64,000 nt of DNA from Megalobrama amblycephala (GCF_018812025.1 NC_063058.1:23033797-23097796), one strand, 5' to 3'; positions 49,693-63,262 are shown, numbered from the stretch's first letter. Numbers and translations: made by a program. The notes: generated by a model not told the origin, from the letters alone.

Positions 49693-50635
49693 GAGTCTTT
49701 GAGAACATCTTTGAGATTTACACATGTAAATCTATTATAGGAGACCTCCAAAAACAAAATTAGTAACCTTTAAAATAGTATAATAGGGGCACTTTAAAGA
49801 ATTTTTTTTTTATTCATTAGCTACAAACTTAAAAGTAATGTAATACAAAAAAGAAAATCTGAACACGTTGTGGTTGGATATTCAGTCGCAACAGATTCTT
49901 TCACTAGTTAAAGGCTTCTGGTTTCCTCCGAAAGTCTTTCCTCTGTTCCTCGTTAAACCCCCAGCTAGTGATTAACTGTAGCGGTCAGCCTGGGTGAACT
50001 CGACAGAACTGTTTAAAACTTAATGATGAGGAATGGGGCTCTGAGTTTTTCTTTCCCTGAAGACCTGAATCCCAACTCATAAGCCGAGCCGAATATATAT
50101 GCCAGTTTCATGGAGCTGCAAGCAATGACCTGCATCTGTTCCGTAAACGAGTTACTAAAACTCCGTATCAGAGATTGATTAATTAAACTTGCTCTGGCTG
50201 TCACATTTTTAATAACGTGTTTGCTGGGATAGTCCGAAGAGATTTGTGGCCATGTGACCTTAGGGCACTAATGTAGAGTAATGCTGAAAAACCGGCCAAC
50301 AGGCAAGAAACCACGAACCCTGTGCGTGCACGAGTCACTTGGCTGACGACCTTGCGTTTCCAGGCCATTTCTCTTTTAGCAGACCTTACACTGTAAAATG
50401 GGAGAGATCAGTTTGAATTCTTAGGCTTACTTATCACATTAAAACTAAAGTTTTAGAAAATTGTGGGAAAACTTGTCTAAAGAAGGCTGTCATGAGATAT
50501 AGGTTACATAAAAGGCTTTTCATTTCCCGGTTCATGAAAAGCACTGTTCAGTCACATTTGAATTTAGATGTCAGTTTTAAAAATCCCTTTCACTACTGCA
50601 AAGCCTGTGACACTTTAAAGGGAGTGAATTGATTT
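49693..50635. other. Apparently unique intronic DNA
   Basis: No element or gene recognised; a 63-codon minus frame (50013-50204) has no domain. Confidence 0.4.
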
Positions 50636-50639
50636 TTTT

Positions 50640-51560
50640 ATGTGCTGCGCTAGGGTGGGCGATATGACCAAAATCTTATTTCAGGATATGAGAAATTTTA
50701 TTTCACTATAAATATATATATCACAATTTTATTTTATTTTATTTTATAAATAAGAACAAAGAAGCAAATTACAAACAATAGGACTAATTCAATATAACAA
50801 AAATATGAAGTTGTTCAGATTCAATAGGCTTATTTAACATGCAGTTAGAAATACAACAGAAATCAAATAATCAAATGTAAAAATAAAAAACTGTATGGTC
50901 TTCACTGTATGAATTAAATATACATATATTCTTATTAAAGCTAAAAAAGTTAAGTCAAGAGCAGAGTTATTTTCTCTTTTGTTTAATTTCACACAGACAG
51001 GTCAAATCAGGTTCATTAGGTTGCTGTCACTTTAAGAGCGAATGCACGGATCCAATATACAGATACACATCCGGTTTACATCCAACTGTTACTTTCACTT
51101 GAGATATAACCAACTGTGAACATGAATACTCCACACAATGGCAATATTTTGACATAATTATGCATGTATTCGACCATTCAAGTGCAATGAGATGTGAAAG
51201 AGAACTGAATTCGCAATCACATGCTGAGAGGAGCGGCTTTCTGTGCACGCACTTCAGCTGTGTGTCAGTCATTGTTCTTTTTCACTGCTTATTGTGCTTA
51301 ATAACACTTTTTGACATAGAGTATGTCCCAAATTCGCAATCGCCTTCTGAGAGAGGCAGCTTTCAGTGCGCGCACTTTGGAAGTGTGCCAGTCATCAGCG
51401 CAAATACCGCATTTTCAGGACTAATTGTGCTTAATAGCGGTTTTTAACATGTGTTTTATCACTCTAAAGTGTCAACAGCCCTGTGCTACATGTATATATT
51501 TACATACTGTGATATACATGATATAGCAAAATCTATAACGATAGACATTTTATTCGATTG
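50640..51560. mobile_element. Probable MITE with GGTGGGCGATATGACC start
   Basis: The left side GGTGGGCGATATGACCAAAA and the right side TGTGATATACATGATATAGC with ATCTATAACGATAG are recurrent in fish MITEs whose ends mention gatat/atatc words. The interior holds a two-unit tandem duplication of period 123 bp (AATTCGCAATC at 51208 and 51331). Exact ends are uncertain. Confidence 0.5.
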
Positions 51561-52205
51561 CCACAGTATAGCTACTCGCTAAAAATTAGCTAGCTAAGCT
51601 ACAAACTACTCTATAGAATGCTGAAAGCTAACCTTCAGAGAAAGCTGCTAGTTACACTATATGCTACATGGATAAAGGTTACTACATGTAAGCTATACTT
51701 GTGTTTTCATGTGTGATATATTCCCAGCTTTATAAAACCGTTATGAAGAAAATGTATAAAATGCTTGCATTTTAAGTGATACTGAAAGTTTATATTTTGG
51801 TCTCATCCGTTTTTCGTTCATATTTTGGGCTGATTTGCGTATCTCCACACAGTATGCTTTAATAAATATGTACAGAATTGTTTGTTTGTCTCAGCGCATT
51901 AAGCCACATGAAGCGTCTTTCTTGTTAAGCATTTGAATGTCCCCATTCAAGTTCTTCTAATTCGCGAGCAGAGTCAGACTTGCAAAGGTAACGTTAATTA
52001 TTAAACCAAACAAAATCAAAACGTTAAAAAACACTTAGCAATGTGATTCTTTTTATTGAGTGATAAGCAATGGTGACATTTTTCACAATTATGACAGAAA
52101 ACAAATTACTGCACTAAACTCAATAACGGAAAGGCTGCGCGATCCTGTCAATATGGCGGATACACAAAGAAGTTAGATGACGTCAGATTCGTATTCTCTA
52201 TTAGG
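51561..52205. other. Unassigned intronic DNA
   Basis: AT-rich, with GCTA-containing words near 51590-51680. Nothing recognised. Confidence 0.4.
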
Positions 52206-53479
52206 TTAAAGGTGGGGTAAGCAATTTTTCAAAAACGCTTTTGGACATTGTTGATATTTGAAATCAACCCAAACAAACCCACCCCTCTCTTCATTGCTCC
52301 GCCTCCAAAACTCACCCTCCAATCCTAACCACCCTTCTCCGAGTCGGTCTCGAACCCCGAGGCAACGCAATGACGCTAAACACCGCATTCTCTAGCGGTC
52401 GTCAGTGCGCAGTGGTTTACCTGCACAACTGAAGTGGATGTCTGAAGTGGATGTCTGTGATGTACGACAAAATGATGTGTCACGAAAAATAAAGTGCAGA
52501 TGATGAACAAACAACAAGGAAGCACAAAAAATGAACATGCAATATACAAGATGTAGGAACCGTGGATGAACCAGACAAACGAATCATTCAGATGCTTTTT
52601 TTCAAAACATATTTCCAGAAACCCAAGCTCAGAGAATCAACCCCCTGCTAGGTACTTGTATGGCACACATGCCTCCTGACTGAAGGAAAGGTGGCGAACC
52701 TTTAAGCCATTTGTAGAAACCAAATGGTCGAAAAGACAACACAATTTAAGCCACCAGAAGATAAAGAGTCTTTGATCTCCAGATCAAAAGAGACAGAGAG
52801 ACAATGCAGGCCTTTTTCTCTGAGTGACCTAACTTTACAGAAAACCCACAGAGACAACTAAAACTGCATCGAATTGTTCCAAACAATTTGAAACAACTTA
52901 TCATTATATCATGTCCACACATGCTACATGTAACCAGTTATGCTTTAGAACACCCACAACTCATGTAACTGTATAACTATTGAATGGTTGAATGAAAGTA
53001 TTTCTTGTTTGATATGTATTTTAATCTCTTTTTTTCATTGAAATCATAGCTTGAATGAAATCTGTGTAAAATGTATCATATTCCATTTAATAAAAATCAT
53101 GTCTAAACGGTACTCTCTGCCAAGACCGGCAATTCCAGAGGCCCGAGGTAAACACTCAGTTTATGATGGGGGTGGAGAAAAGCCACCTTTGAAACAAGAC
53201 GATATCTGATTGGCCAGAACTCCTCACAGAAGTGGGACAAACACCTAAGTTTAAATAGTCACATCACAAGAACAAAGATGAAGAAACAAAGAGAAAAAGA
53301 CAAGACTAAGCTGAAGACAAAGGACAGACGAGCAGCTCATTCAAGCCATCCAACTTTACTCACTTTTCATTTGTTTTGCTTAACTTTCTTTTCCGTTGAG
53401 AGTCTTGTGTTCCAAGTTTTTCCGCAAAGTTTAACCAACGACTTTTGCCGCCTCAACTTTAAACTTAAACGTGATTGGT

Positions 53480-54253
53480 TTAAAGGGATAGTTCACCCAA
53501 AAATGAAAATTTGATGTTTATCTGCTTACCCCCAGAGCATCCAAGATCTAGGTGACTTTGTTTCTTCAGTAGAACACAAATGATGATTTTTAACTCCAGC
53601 CGTTGCCGTCTGTCAGTGGTATAATGCAAGTTAGCGGGAACTTGGACTATTAGAGTAAATGAAACACGACAGACAAATCCAAATTAAACCCTGCGGCTCG
53701 TGACAACACATTAATGTCTTAAGACACGAAACGATCGGTTTGTGTGATAAACCGAACAGTATTTATATCATTTTTTACCTCTAATACACCACTATTTCCA
53801 ACTGCATTCATCACTAGATTCGTGAGGTCTGATCGCGCTCTGACAACGGCAGTGATGTCTAGCACTCATTGAAGCAAAGCGCGAGACATCACTGCCGTTG
53901 TCAGAGCGTGATCAGACCTCACTAAACGAGTGCTGAACGCAGTTGGACATAGTGGTGTATTAGAGGTAAAAAATGATATAAATACTGTTCGGTTTCTCGC
54001 ACAAACCGATCGTTTCGTGTCTAAGGACATCAATGTGTCGTCACGAGCCGCAGGACTTGTCTGTCTTGTTTTATTTACTCTTATAGTCCAAGTTCCCGCT
54101 GACTTGCATTATACCACTGACAGACGGCAGCGGTTGGAGTTAAAAATCATCAATTGTGTTCTACTGAAGAAACAAAGTCACCTACATCTTGGATGCGCTG
54201 GGGGTAAGCAGATAAACATCAAATTTTCATTTTTGGGTGAACTATCCCTTTAA
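53480..54253. mobile_element. Family B-type palindromic MITE (giant hairpin)
   Basis: TTAAAGGGATAGTTCACCC to GGGTGAACTATCCCTTTAA, 774 bp. The halves are inverted copies over almost the full length; for example CTGTCAGTGGTATAATGCAA in the left half pairs with TTGCATTATACCACTGACAG in the right half. The hairpin tip is near 53850-53900. A near-perfect 25-bp direct repeat flanks it. Confidence 0.9.
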
Positions 54254-54583
54254 ACTCAAACGTGATTGGTTTTTACCTAACCACAATCCAAACCTGAAAG
54301 GATCCTGCAACAAATCATCGACTCGGAAAAAACCTTCTCTCCAAGTACCTCCAGATTCTAAAGCTGAACTGGTGCATTAAATTAATGATTCATGGTTCGT
54401 TCAGGTCAGGTCTTTTGAAATGCATTCTTTGCTAGAAATCATGCTCATCATTTCATTCTCTCTTAAAACTCTTTCTCTCTCATTTCCTTTCTTTCTGCAA
54501 CGTGTATGAATGTTTGTGTGTGTGTGCGTGTTTGTCTCCTGTAGATTTTAAAAGAAAGTGTCTTGTATTATGTGTTTGAAAAT

Positions 54584-55526
54584 TTAAAGGTGCCCTAGAT
54601 TCAAAAATTAAATAACAAGAGTTCAGTACATGGAAATGACATACAGTGAGTCTCAAACACCATTGTTTCCTCCTTCTTATATAAATCTCATTGGTTTAAA
54701 AGACCTCCGAAAAACAGGCGAATCTCAACATAACACTGACTGTTACGTAACAGTCGGGGTGTACGCCCCCAATATTTGCATATGCCAGCCCATGTTCCCA
54801 ACATTATGAAAGGCATTACACAAGGGCAGAACGTCTGGATCTGTGCAGAGCTGAATCATCAGACTGTAAGCAAGCAAGGACAATAGCAAAAAATGGCAGA
54901 TGGAGCAATAATAACTGACATGATTCATGATAACATGATATTTTTAGTGATATTTGTAAATCGCCTTTCTAAATGTTTCGCTAGCATGTTGCTAATGTAC
55001 TGTTAAATGTGGTTAAAGTTACCATTGTTTCTTACTGTATTCACGGAGACAAGAGAGCCGTTGCTATTTTCATTATTAAACACTTGCAGTCTGTATAATT
55101 CATAAACATAACTTCATTCTTTATAAATCTCTCCAACAGTGTATCATTAGCCGTTAGCCACGGAGCACAGCCTCAAACTCATTCAGAATCAATGTAAACA
55201 TCAAAATAAACACTGTACTTACGCGATTAGACATGCTGCATGACGAACACTTTGTAAAGATCCATTTTGAGGGTTATTTTAGCTGTTTGAACTTTTTTTA
55301 TGTTGTTTAAGGCAAGCGCGAGCTCTTGGGGCGTGGAGCACGAGATTTAAAGGGCCACACACCCTGAATCGGCTCATTTCTAATTATGCCCCAAAATAGG
55401 CAGTTAAAAAAATGAATTAAAAAAAAAATCTATGAGGTATTTTGAGCTGAAACTTCACAGACACATTCAGGGGACACCTTAGACTTATATTATATCTTTT
55501 AAAAAAAAGTTCTAGGGCACCTTTAA
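54584..55526 (-). mobile_element. MITE family A, copy 6
   Basis: Reverse orientation, TTAA at both edges, 943 bp, essentially complete. The palindrome with TTACGTAA is at 54743-54750. Nested inside element H. Confidence 0.9.
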
Positions 55527-56092
55527 TGTCTGTCGATCCTGTTACTGAGCTATTAGTGTTTTCACAATAGTTGGATATTCACATCGGCTACAAGAACTTA
55601 TTACGGTCCGAGCAGATGAACGCTGGACGATTCAGTTGCTCGGTCATAAACTAAATGACTCTTTATAATTCCCTATAAATTAATTATTTCATTTGAGTTG
55701 ATTTTGGTCCTACAAGAGTAAATACAAACAAGAGTTTGTTGCCCACAGCACAGCAGCTCCAGACATTCAACTCCAGACATTACTCACGTGTGAAGTGGAA
55801 TCAAAGCAGCCTCCACATCTGTTTTCAGGCCTTCCCGCTTAGCTCTCTCCAGCGCAGGAAAGCTTTTCTAGTATTAACACAGGTCCTAAAGTGCTTGCCC
55901 AGTCATAAACCTTTATTCCATTGATATTCTTATCTCTCTTTCTGCAGTCTTTCTTCAAATCTCCCTCTTGCTTGTTTGGTCTCCTCGACTGTCATATGCC
56001 CCCTAATGTTGATTGGCTACAGGTTTGCTGTTGGTGTCAGTCCAACTAACTTCCAAACAGTGTTTTTGAAATATAGCTTACCCCACCTTTAA

Positions 56093-56944
56093 GAAAACCT
56101 TATTTCTCAATTTTCTATGAACATTCCAAATGTCCAGTTTTTTAAAAAAAAATTTAAAAACTTTTTTTCTTGGTTATGGGAACATTACTTTTGTATGTTC
56201 TAAAACAAGCAGTAACTTTTAAAAAATGTTAGACAAATGTCCAACAAATTTTTGATTTAAGGTCAGTAACCAACCATCCAGAAAACCTTAGCAACGTCCT
56301 TGCAACACTAACATCATGGCAGTGACTTTTACACAGGAAATTACATTGAGAGTAACAGACTAAACATTTCAGGGAAGAAATTAAGGCATGAGAGAAAGAG
56401 AGACAGATAAACCACAACATTCATTGAGATATGTATACATTTCTAATGGTGTCCCATGTTTTTTTTCTTCAAAGGTCAGTGTGAAACACACATACAAACG
56501 AATGCTATAGATCTGATAAGTTGTGGACATGGCAGGCTGCATGTTGAGTTTGATATGTCTTGGGGGCAAGTCAGGATCAAACACCTTGGAATTCAATGTC
56601 AAGAACTAAAGGAGACCTCACTACACACATACACACAATGTTCAAGCAGCCACAAGCATACCAATTCTGTATAGCACACACAGGGATCCATAAAGTATTT
56701 ATTTGGGCCCTTTTGGAGACGTAAATCACATCTAGAAATGTATGCAATGGCATTAAACAAAAAAAACACCAAAGTGAGTGGCTTCTGTAAACACTTTTGG
56801 TCATTTTGCCAATTACTTTTAAGTTGATTTTAGTGGAAGTGCTTGTGCTATTAAAAAAAAAAAAATGCCACTTGGTTTAATATTTTGTTATATAATGCAA
56901 TGACATACATTTTCAAGTCTGGCTTAAGTGTCCAAATACTAGGC
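56093..56944. other. Apparently unique intronic DNA
   Basis: No element recognised; overlapping short frames near 56377-56804 have no domain. Confidence 0.4.
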
Positions 56945-57062
56945 TAATAATATAATATAATATAATATAATATAATATAATATAATATAATATAATATAA
57001 TATAATATAATATAATATAATATATATATATATAATATAATATAATATAATATAATATAATA
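56945..57062. repeat. (TAATA)n pentamer microsatellite
   Basis: TATAATATAATATAATATAA-type repeats over roughly 118 bp, with a short pure TA interruption near 57022-57033. A Tyr/Ile-rich minus frame over it is an artefact. Confidence 0.95.
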
Positions 57063-59012
57063 CATACTATTAATTATTATAATTATATTACACCACAAAA
57101 ATATAATATTTTTTTATTATATTATATAACTTCCTAATTTTGCAGGGCTACTTGGATGACAAACGACCCTCACAAAATTAAGATGTGTAGTCATGTGTAA
57201 GTCTGCAGGCCTGAGACAGATGCTGACCTATTACCTCATTACACTTATTATGCAGATCTATTCACCTGACACTAAGCAGACTGCAAGGGCAACTTCCCAT
57301 TTGCATAAACGCTAAAAAAATAAACAACTGACCTATCCCTCATAGTGTCACAATTTTGCTAAAGCAAACAAAATTCTGACTCTCTATTTTAAAAGGACAA
57401 TGACGAATTGTTAAATGCATTAAATGTCAATTGATAGTGAAGTTGCAGTGTACACTCAGCTTAGCATGTAAAACACCATTAATGACTTCAAAAATATGAC
57501 AGAATAACTGATAAAACAGCTAGTAATCTGACTTGCAGTCTACTGCTTACGAAGACACCATCCTAACTGCAATGGATCCTCATAAATAACTGTTTTGGAA
57601 TGCTACCTAGGCAACAACTACTCCACACATCACATGTAAACCACATGGTGGACTCCACTTACAACTGAGTACAACAGTGCCCATCCACTTTACCAGAAGT
57701 ACTTTTCCCATAGGGATTTTTTTTTTTTTTAAAAAGTCTTTGTTAAAGATTTATAAGCCACGAACCAAACCAAACGGCTACGAGGTGAATCACAACATAC
57801 AAACTTTGATTTGACGCAAAAAAGCATTTGAAAAAATCTGACAAAAAGACAAAACACACATGACTGTTTGGCTTTAGAGAGAGAAAGAATGACAATCATG
57901 AAGCACTGCGAATGACATAAAATAAAAATGGTGAATAAATATAAAACTATCCACCTTATTCCTGACTAGCCTACTGCGTTTCGAATTGTGGGTTGAACTT
58001 CCGGTTTGGGGAATTTCCATTTAAAAAGACTGAAACGAATCGTTTCAAATCATAAGGTTTCCCTACAATTAAAGCTTATCCGTTAGTTTGACTGAATGAG
58101 CTGTCAATTTTTCTTTCATGTCTGAAAATAAAACATCATGAGAATAACGTAACGCTTGGTATTTTAACATAACGTTATAACAAGAATATCTATGGCAAGA
58201 GCTCTTTTCAGTTGCTGCTTTCTATCCTCGTGATTATTTTTGCATTCCACTGTAATAGTATGAAAAAGGACAACATATACTGCACATTTGTGGTCTGTTC
58301 TCCCAATAATTTATGATATATCCCATTAATAATTCACTGGAATGCACGACGAATCTCTCGTTTTTTTTCTCCTCAAATCCTCATGTCTCTTTCCAGGTTT
58401 GTTTTCACAGGTAAATACAAATTATTATCTGTAAAAATGATGGAAATCACTTTGAAATAGCATCATGCCATGCTGAAGTTCATGAACATTTTTTATTAAG
58501 GCAATGTATATTACAAAATACAGATATATAGTTATATTTAACCTGTCTGGAAAGAATCACGCTTTTTCATGGCCTGTTGAAAGTACCTTGTTGATGCTTT
58601 TACACTTTTAAATGTCCTTTTAATGTTCGTTTGTTTGAAGGGTGAGTAGAATAATGTCATCTTCATTGTACCCAGTTAAAAAAAAAAATTAAAAAAAAAT
58701 ATTGCATTCATAGAGTGAGCCTATCACAGACTGTTTACAGCTTAATGGAAGTTACACCCATAATTCGCACGAAGCGTCATGAGGCGTAGGAATAAGGTGG
58801 ATAGATGTAAAGATTATTTTATAGAAACAATACATTTTATGTTTAATATATGCATACATATACTCATATTTAAGTGTTTGAGAGACTATCAAGTCATTCT
58901 CAGTGCTTTATGGGATGCAATTTGTTACAATTCTCTGATTGGTGGAGATTTTTTCGCAGAATCATGGGTAATGTAGTTTTTCAACAGAAATTCCACTGTT
59001 AAACATTATTAT
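57063..59012. other. Unassigned intronic DNA
   Basis: AT-rich, with A/T runs at 57718-57733 and 58680-58700. No gene or element recognised. Confidence 0.4.
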
Positions 59013-59616
59013 TTGAAGGGGATGTCTAATGCTATTTCATGCATCCTGACTTATTTACACTGTTAAAGAGTTGGACTTCAAAAATATACTCCTTCAGGGT
59101 TCGTATACTTTTCGGAAAGTTTTTAGGCCCTGTATGATGTCATAAAGGGCAGGATTCCTTGTAGGATTTGCAGATCGTTTGGAACTGAAAGATGGAGCGG
59201 TCCCAGTGATAAAAGATCCCAGTCATGAGTCGGAACCACAGGCGGTGAGTAAAACTACATCAAATATCTGTTTTATTGGCAGTCGGAGCGTAAGTGCATA
59301 TAATGTAAATAACACAAACGTATAGTGAATCAAAAATTATCCAGGGATAATGCAATGATGTATTGTGTGTGTGTTTAAATACATTTGTTTAGCTAACCAC
59401 CATAAGTGTCCATTTGTTTATTCTAAAAGCACGCTCGTGACTCTTTAGCTCCACCCACAGCGCGCCTCCAGGAGCTCAGCTGTTTTTGGAAAGAAGCGGT
59501 TTAGCTCTATCTGTCTTTTATAAATCTGATAAAACTAAAGACTTTTCGGAGATATAAGGAATGCAATACTACTCTATAGGTACTCAAAATTAAACTGTGT
59601 GTTATGTCCCCTTTAA
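59013..59616. mobile_element. Probable TTAA-type MITE I
   Basis: The left side TTGAAGGGGATGTCTAATGC and the right side GTTATGTCCCCTTTAA give short imperfect inverted ends, TTGA/TTAA at the edges, 604 bp. Weaker evidence than for families A, B and E. Confidence 0.5.
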
Positions 59617-59940
59617 CAAAGTTCAAATAATGTGAGCTAATGACTACAACAAAAGCATATACCATCGATTAACAACCTCAAAGCTCAGAGTAGCCCTGTC
59701 TTTTAAAGGTTTATAAGTTATCGTTAAAAACCAATTCGTCTATGGAGAAAATTAATAGGAATTTTACTTCTGGAACACGATTTTTGCACTTGACATTAGC
59801 ATGTTGCTATGCTAACAGCTCAACACTCCGATTAAAATGCACATATAGCCTACAACACTAATACCATGTAAAATATCCAATTATTAATTAAACTGAAATA
59901 TTTTTTGTAAATATTTTTCAGTACTGCATAGAATAGACAT

Positions 59941-60843
59941 TTAAAGGTGCCCTAGAACCAGTTTTTACAAGATGTAATATAAGTCTAAGGTGTCCCCTGA
60001 ATGTGTCTGTGAAGTTTCAGCTCAAAATACCCCATAGATTTTTTTTAAATACATTTTTTTAACTGCCTATTTTGGGGCATCATTAACTATGCACTGATTC
60101 AGCGCGCGGCCCCTTTAAATCACGCGGTCCCTGCCCCCCCGAGCTCTCGACTATAATACAGTGCATTTACACAGTTCACACAGCTAATATAACCCTCAAA
60201 TGGATCTTTACAAGATGTTCGTCATGCATACTGCATGCATGGATCGGATCATGTGAGTACAGTATTTATTTAGATGTTTGTATTTGATTCTGAATGAGTT
60301 TGATTGTGCTCCGTGGCTAAAGCTAACATTACACACTGTTGGAGAGATTTATAAAGAATGAAGTTGTGTTTGTGAATTACACAGACTGCAAGTGTTTAAA
60401 AAATGAAAATAACGACAGTCTTGTCTCCGTGAATACAGTAAGAAACGATGGTAACTTTAACCACATTTAACAGTACATTAGCAACATGCTAACGAAACAT
60501 TTAGAAAGACAATTTACAAATATCACTAAAATATCATGATATCATGGATCATGTCAGTTATTATTGCTCCATCTGCCATTTTTCGCTAGTGTAATGCCTT
60601 GAACATGAGCTGGCATATGCAAATATTGGGGGCGTACATATTAATGATCCCGACTGTTACGTAACAGTCGGTGTTATGTTGAGATTCGCCTGTTTTCCGG
60701 AGGTCTTTTAAACAAATGAGATTTATATAAGAAGGAGGAAACAATGGAGTTTGAGACTCGCTGTATGTCATTTCCATGTACTGAACTCTTGTTATTCAAC
60801 TATGCCGAGGTAAATTCAATTTTTGATTCTAGGGCACCTTTAA
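59941..60843 (+). mobile_element. MITE family A, copy 7
   Basis: TTAAAGGTGCCCTAGAACC to TCTAGGGCACCTTTAA, 903 bp, TTAA at both edges. TTACGTAA is at 60657-60664. A small deletion near 60590 removes part of the segment around the CGCTRTTGTTCTTGCTTACC word. Confidence 0.9.
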
Positions 60844-62359
60844 ATATTAATAGATAAACCATATTTTTCCACTAAAGTCCACACAGCAAAGTTCTTTTTA
60901 GTTATTCGCTTAGGGGTTGAAAGAAGTTAGAAATACCTTTGCTGCGATATACTGTTAGAGAACATCCCAACATCACCCACACTGCTGAAAGTGATGTTTA
61001 GATGAATATGTAAATATGTGCCACACTCTTTCCTTTCAGAAACAAAATGAACACAAAACAAAAATGACAGCGGTGAGAAAACAGCAGTTAAGAAAGCATC
61101 TGATCATAGCGATGTGGATTTGTTGGAACCAGCTCTGCAATTTGGCACTCAATTAACATTTATTTATATAGCACTTTATACAATAATATTACAGTATTAA
61201 ACATATAAAAAAACAGCGTCAGTGTCGCTTTCAATTACAATTACAACTTAAGTTTCTACTATAAAGCGGCTCTCCAGTGTGTTCATGTTTTACTCATGTC
61301 TGACCTCGAGGGACTGAACAGAAGAAATGAACCAGAGACGATTTCCACATCAAATAAGGTGAAGCCTGAGATTACATCATCACCACGGACCAATGGTAGT
61401 TCAAAGGTGTTTACCAGCCAGAGCGAACCTTGTAGGTTTGTGAATGAGTAAACTTTGGCCCTGAGCATGCTTGCTAACATAGTTTAATGTGACAAATATC
61501 TCCTCCACTGGTATCATATTAGTTCCTCCTAGTGCATATTACTCGAATATGAAGAATGCATGACTGTTCATTTCCTCTTAAGTAAAAAAAGATGTTTGAT
61601 AAACTCACTGCACGCCTCAGCTGCAACGACAAAAAGCATCAGGAGTGATGAGAAGCATAAAACGGACTATGTTCTTTAAAATTGAATTTCAGACCTCATT
61701 TGTGCTTGGCTAATCCCTCATTCACACCCGGTTCTCCATAAGCAAACACTTCAGATAATTCACTTCCCATCAGGACGTATTATGGACTGAGAGGCAGTAA
61801 GATCTCTCCAAATCAAACCAGTCACAGCAGGAGAGGAGAGACTATTGCTGTATATTACAGGATGGAGGATCTGCTGTAGTGTTGCTGTATTGTTAGTAGC
61901 TGTGTTGGGGAGCAATTTAACTACTTTCTTTTTTTCAGAATATTTTTTTAAATAAGCTAACTATATGTATAAAGCAGAAAGGGGAAAAATTGCCCTATTC
62001 TGTCATCAGTGGTTGCTCCATCATATCTCAGGAGACTTAATGGAGCTTTCAGGCAATGTTTTTTTTTTTTTTTTTATAAGCTTCCATTAAAATTCCATAG
62101 GAGATTTCAATATAAAAACAAATGAGATTAATGTGGATAGCAGAGCCCAGAAAATGTCTGATGAAAATTATTTTGAAATAAAACTTAGGAAACTCAAATA
62201 ATTCAATCTGGTTTTGCCATGCAAGCAAAAAATGAACAATTCATCAGAGAAGCTAAACTAATGCATAACATTACCTTTATACATTTTTATTGTATTTCTG
62301 ATCTGATTTTCACCTTCATTGACAATTTTAGCAAAAAAAAATTGAAAAAAAATTGAAAA
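60844..62359. other. Apparently unique intronic DNA
   Basis: Includes a poly-T run (62059-62075). A 65-codon minus frame (61283-61480) has no domain. No element recognised. Confidence 0.4.
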
Positions 62360-62740
62360 AATATTGGTTCTAGCTGCAGCGGCTTATCTGAAAATGGCAG
62401 TACTTGCAAGAATGCAGGAGTTCAATCGACTGCGTCCACTTGTGGGATCCTTTTCATACATATGGATGCTCAACCACAGGCTTTCACAAGCGGAGAGATC
62501 GATCGGAGCAAGTGAGTGTATGTGGAGAAGAGGTAGAGGGGGTGAAGACTCACATGCCCTCGTCATCGAGGGTGAGTTTTATTCAACTGCTGTCATATGT
62601 TTGGGTGTGCTTGACCGATTAGAGGCGAGAGCTCTCATTAATGGGGCCTCGGGGGACGTATGAAGAGTGAGAACGCTGTGGGACTGTAATTAATTTGGCA
62701 TCCTAATCCATTACACTGAAGGAGTTTGACACGTTTCAGA
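62360..62740. other. Balanced-composition single-copy segment
   Basis: Less AT-rich than its surroundings, with overlapping frames of 99 codons (62364-62663) and 72 codons (62404-62622) but no recognisable domain. It has TAATTAATT near 62686, a homeodomain-type site. It could be a conserved non-coding element or an unrecognised exon. Confidence 0.3.
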
Positions 62741-62829
62741 GCTACTTAACAGCACTATCAGATCCATACCATGATATGCTTTTCAAAGGTGTTTAAGACT
62801 ACTAACACAAGATAATAAATGAGAGATAC

Positions 62830-63262
62830 ACATTAAAAAGTCTTGATTTTGTTTTTGAAGTCTACTAGAGTGTTTTCATGCTTGAATGTTAAAAAAAGCA
62901 TTATTTTTCACATATCTTACATTGTTGCAGCACCTCTCTTCTCAGTCTGTCAGTAACGCTCTGTTTAGTTCCTGTTTCTATAAAGCCCCTCCTTCCAAAA
63001 AGCACAGTGTGCTCTGACTGGTAGACTGGACCAGTGTGTTACTTGTGATTGGTCAACCTCTTTGAGTGTATTTGGGGAATATTATGCTTCTTACCATAAC
63101 CGCGAGTTTCACCACACTACTAACACAACTCAACCAGGCTTATATAGAGAATAACTCCCTTTGGAGTGACTTTGTGCTTTATAACCTTTTTCATGCTCAA
63201 ACAGCAACATTACACACTAAAGAAAGTTGAAAATGTAAAAAAAGCATAGAAGGTCCTCATTA
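62830..63262 (+). mobile_element. MITE family C, shorter copy
   Basis: AAAAGTCTTGATTTTGTTTT and GTTGCAGCACCTCTCTTCTC match copy 1 at 2130-2230. The right end AGCATAGAAGGTCCTCATTAA is a decayed form. The left tip and the interior duplication of copy 1 are lacking. Confidence 0.65.

Larger units (their letters stand above)
52206..56092 (+). mobile_element. TTAA element H, host of two nested MITEs
   Basis: The left end TTAAAGGTGGGGTAAGCAAT pairs with the right end on the opposite strand TTAAAGGTGGGGTAAGCTAT, continuing through TTTCAAAAAC (about 32 bp). The whole is 3887 bp and contains B (53480-54253) and A (54584-55526). About 2.2 kb belongs to H itself or to older inserts. A short GAAGTGGATGTCT duplication lies at 52431-52456. 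No transposase domain is recognised in its frames. Confidence 0.75.

Noticed and set aside
56913..57098. Tyr/Ile-rich minus-strand frame
   Set aside because: Translation of the pentamer microsatellite.
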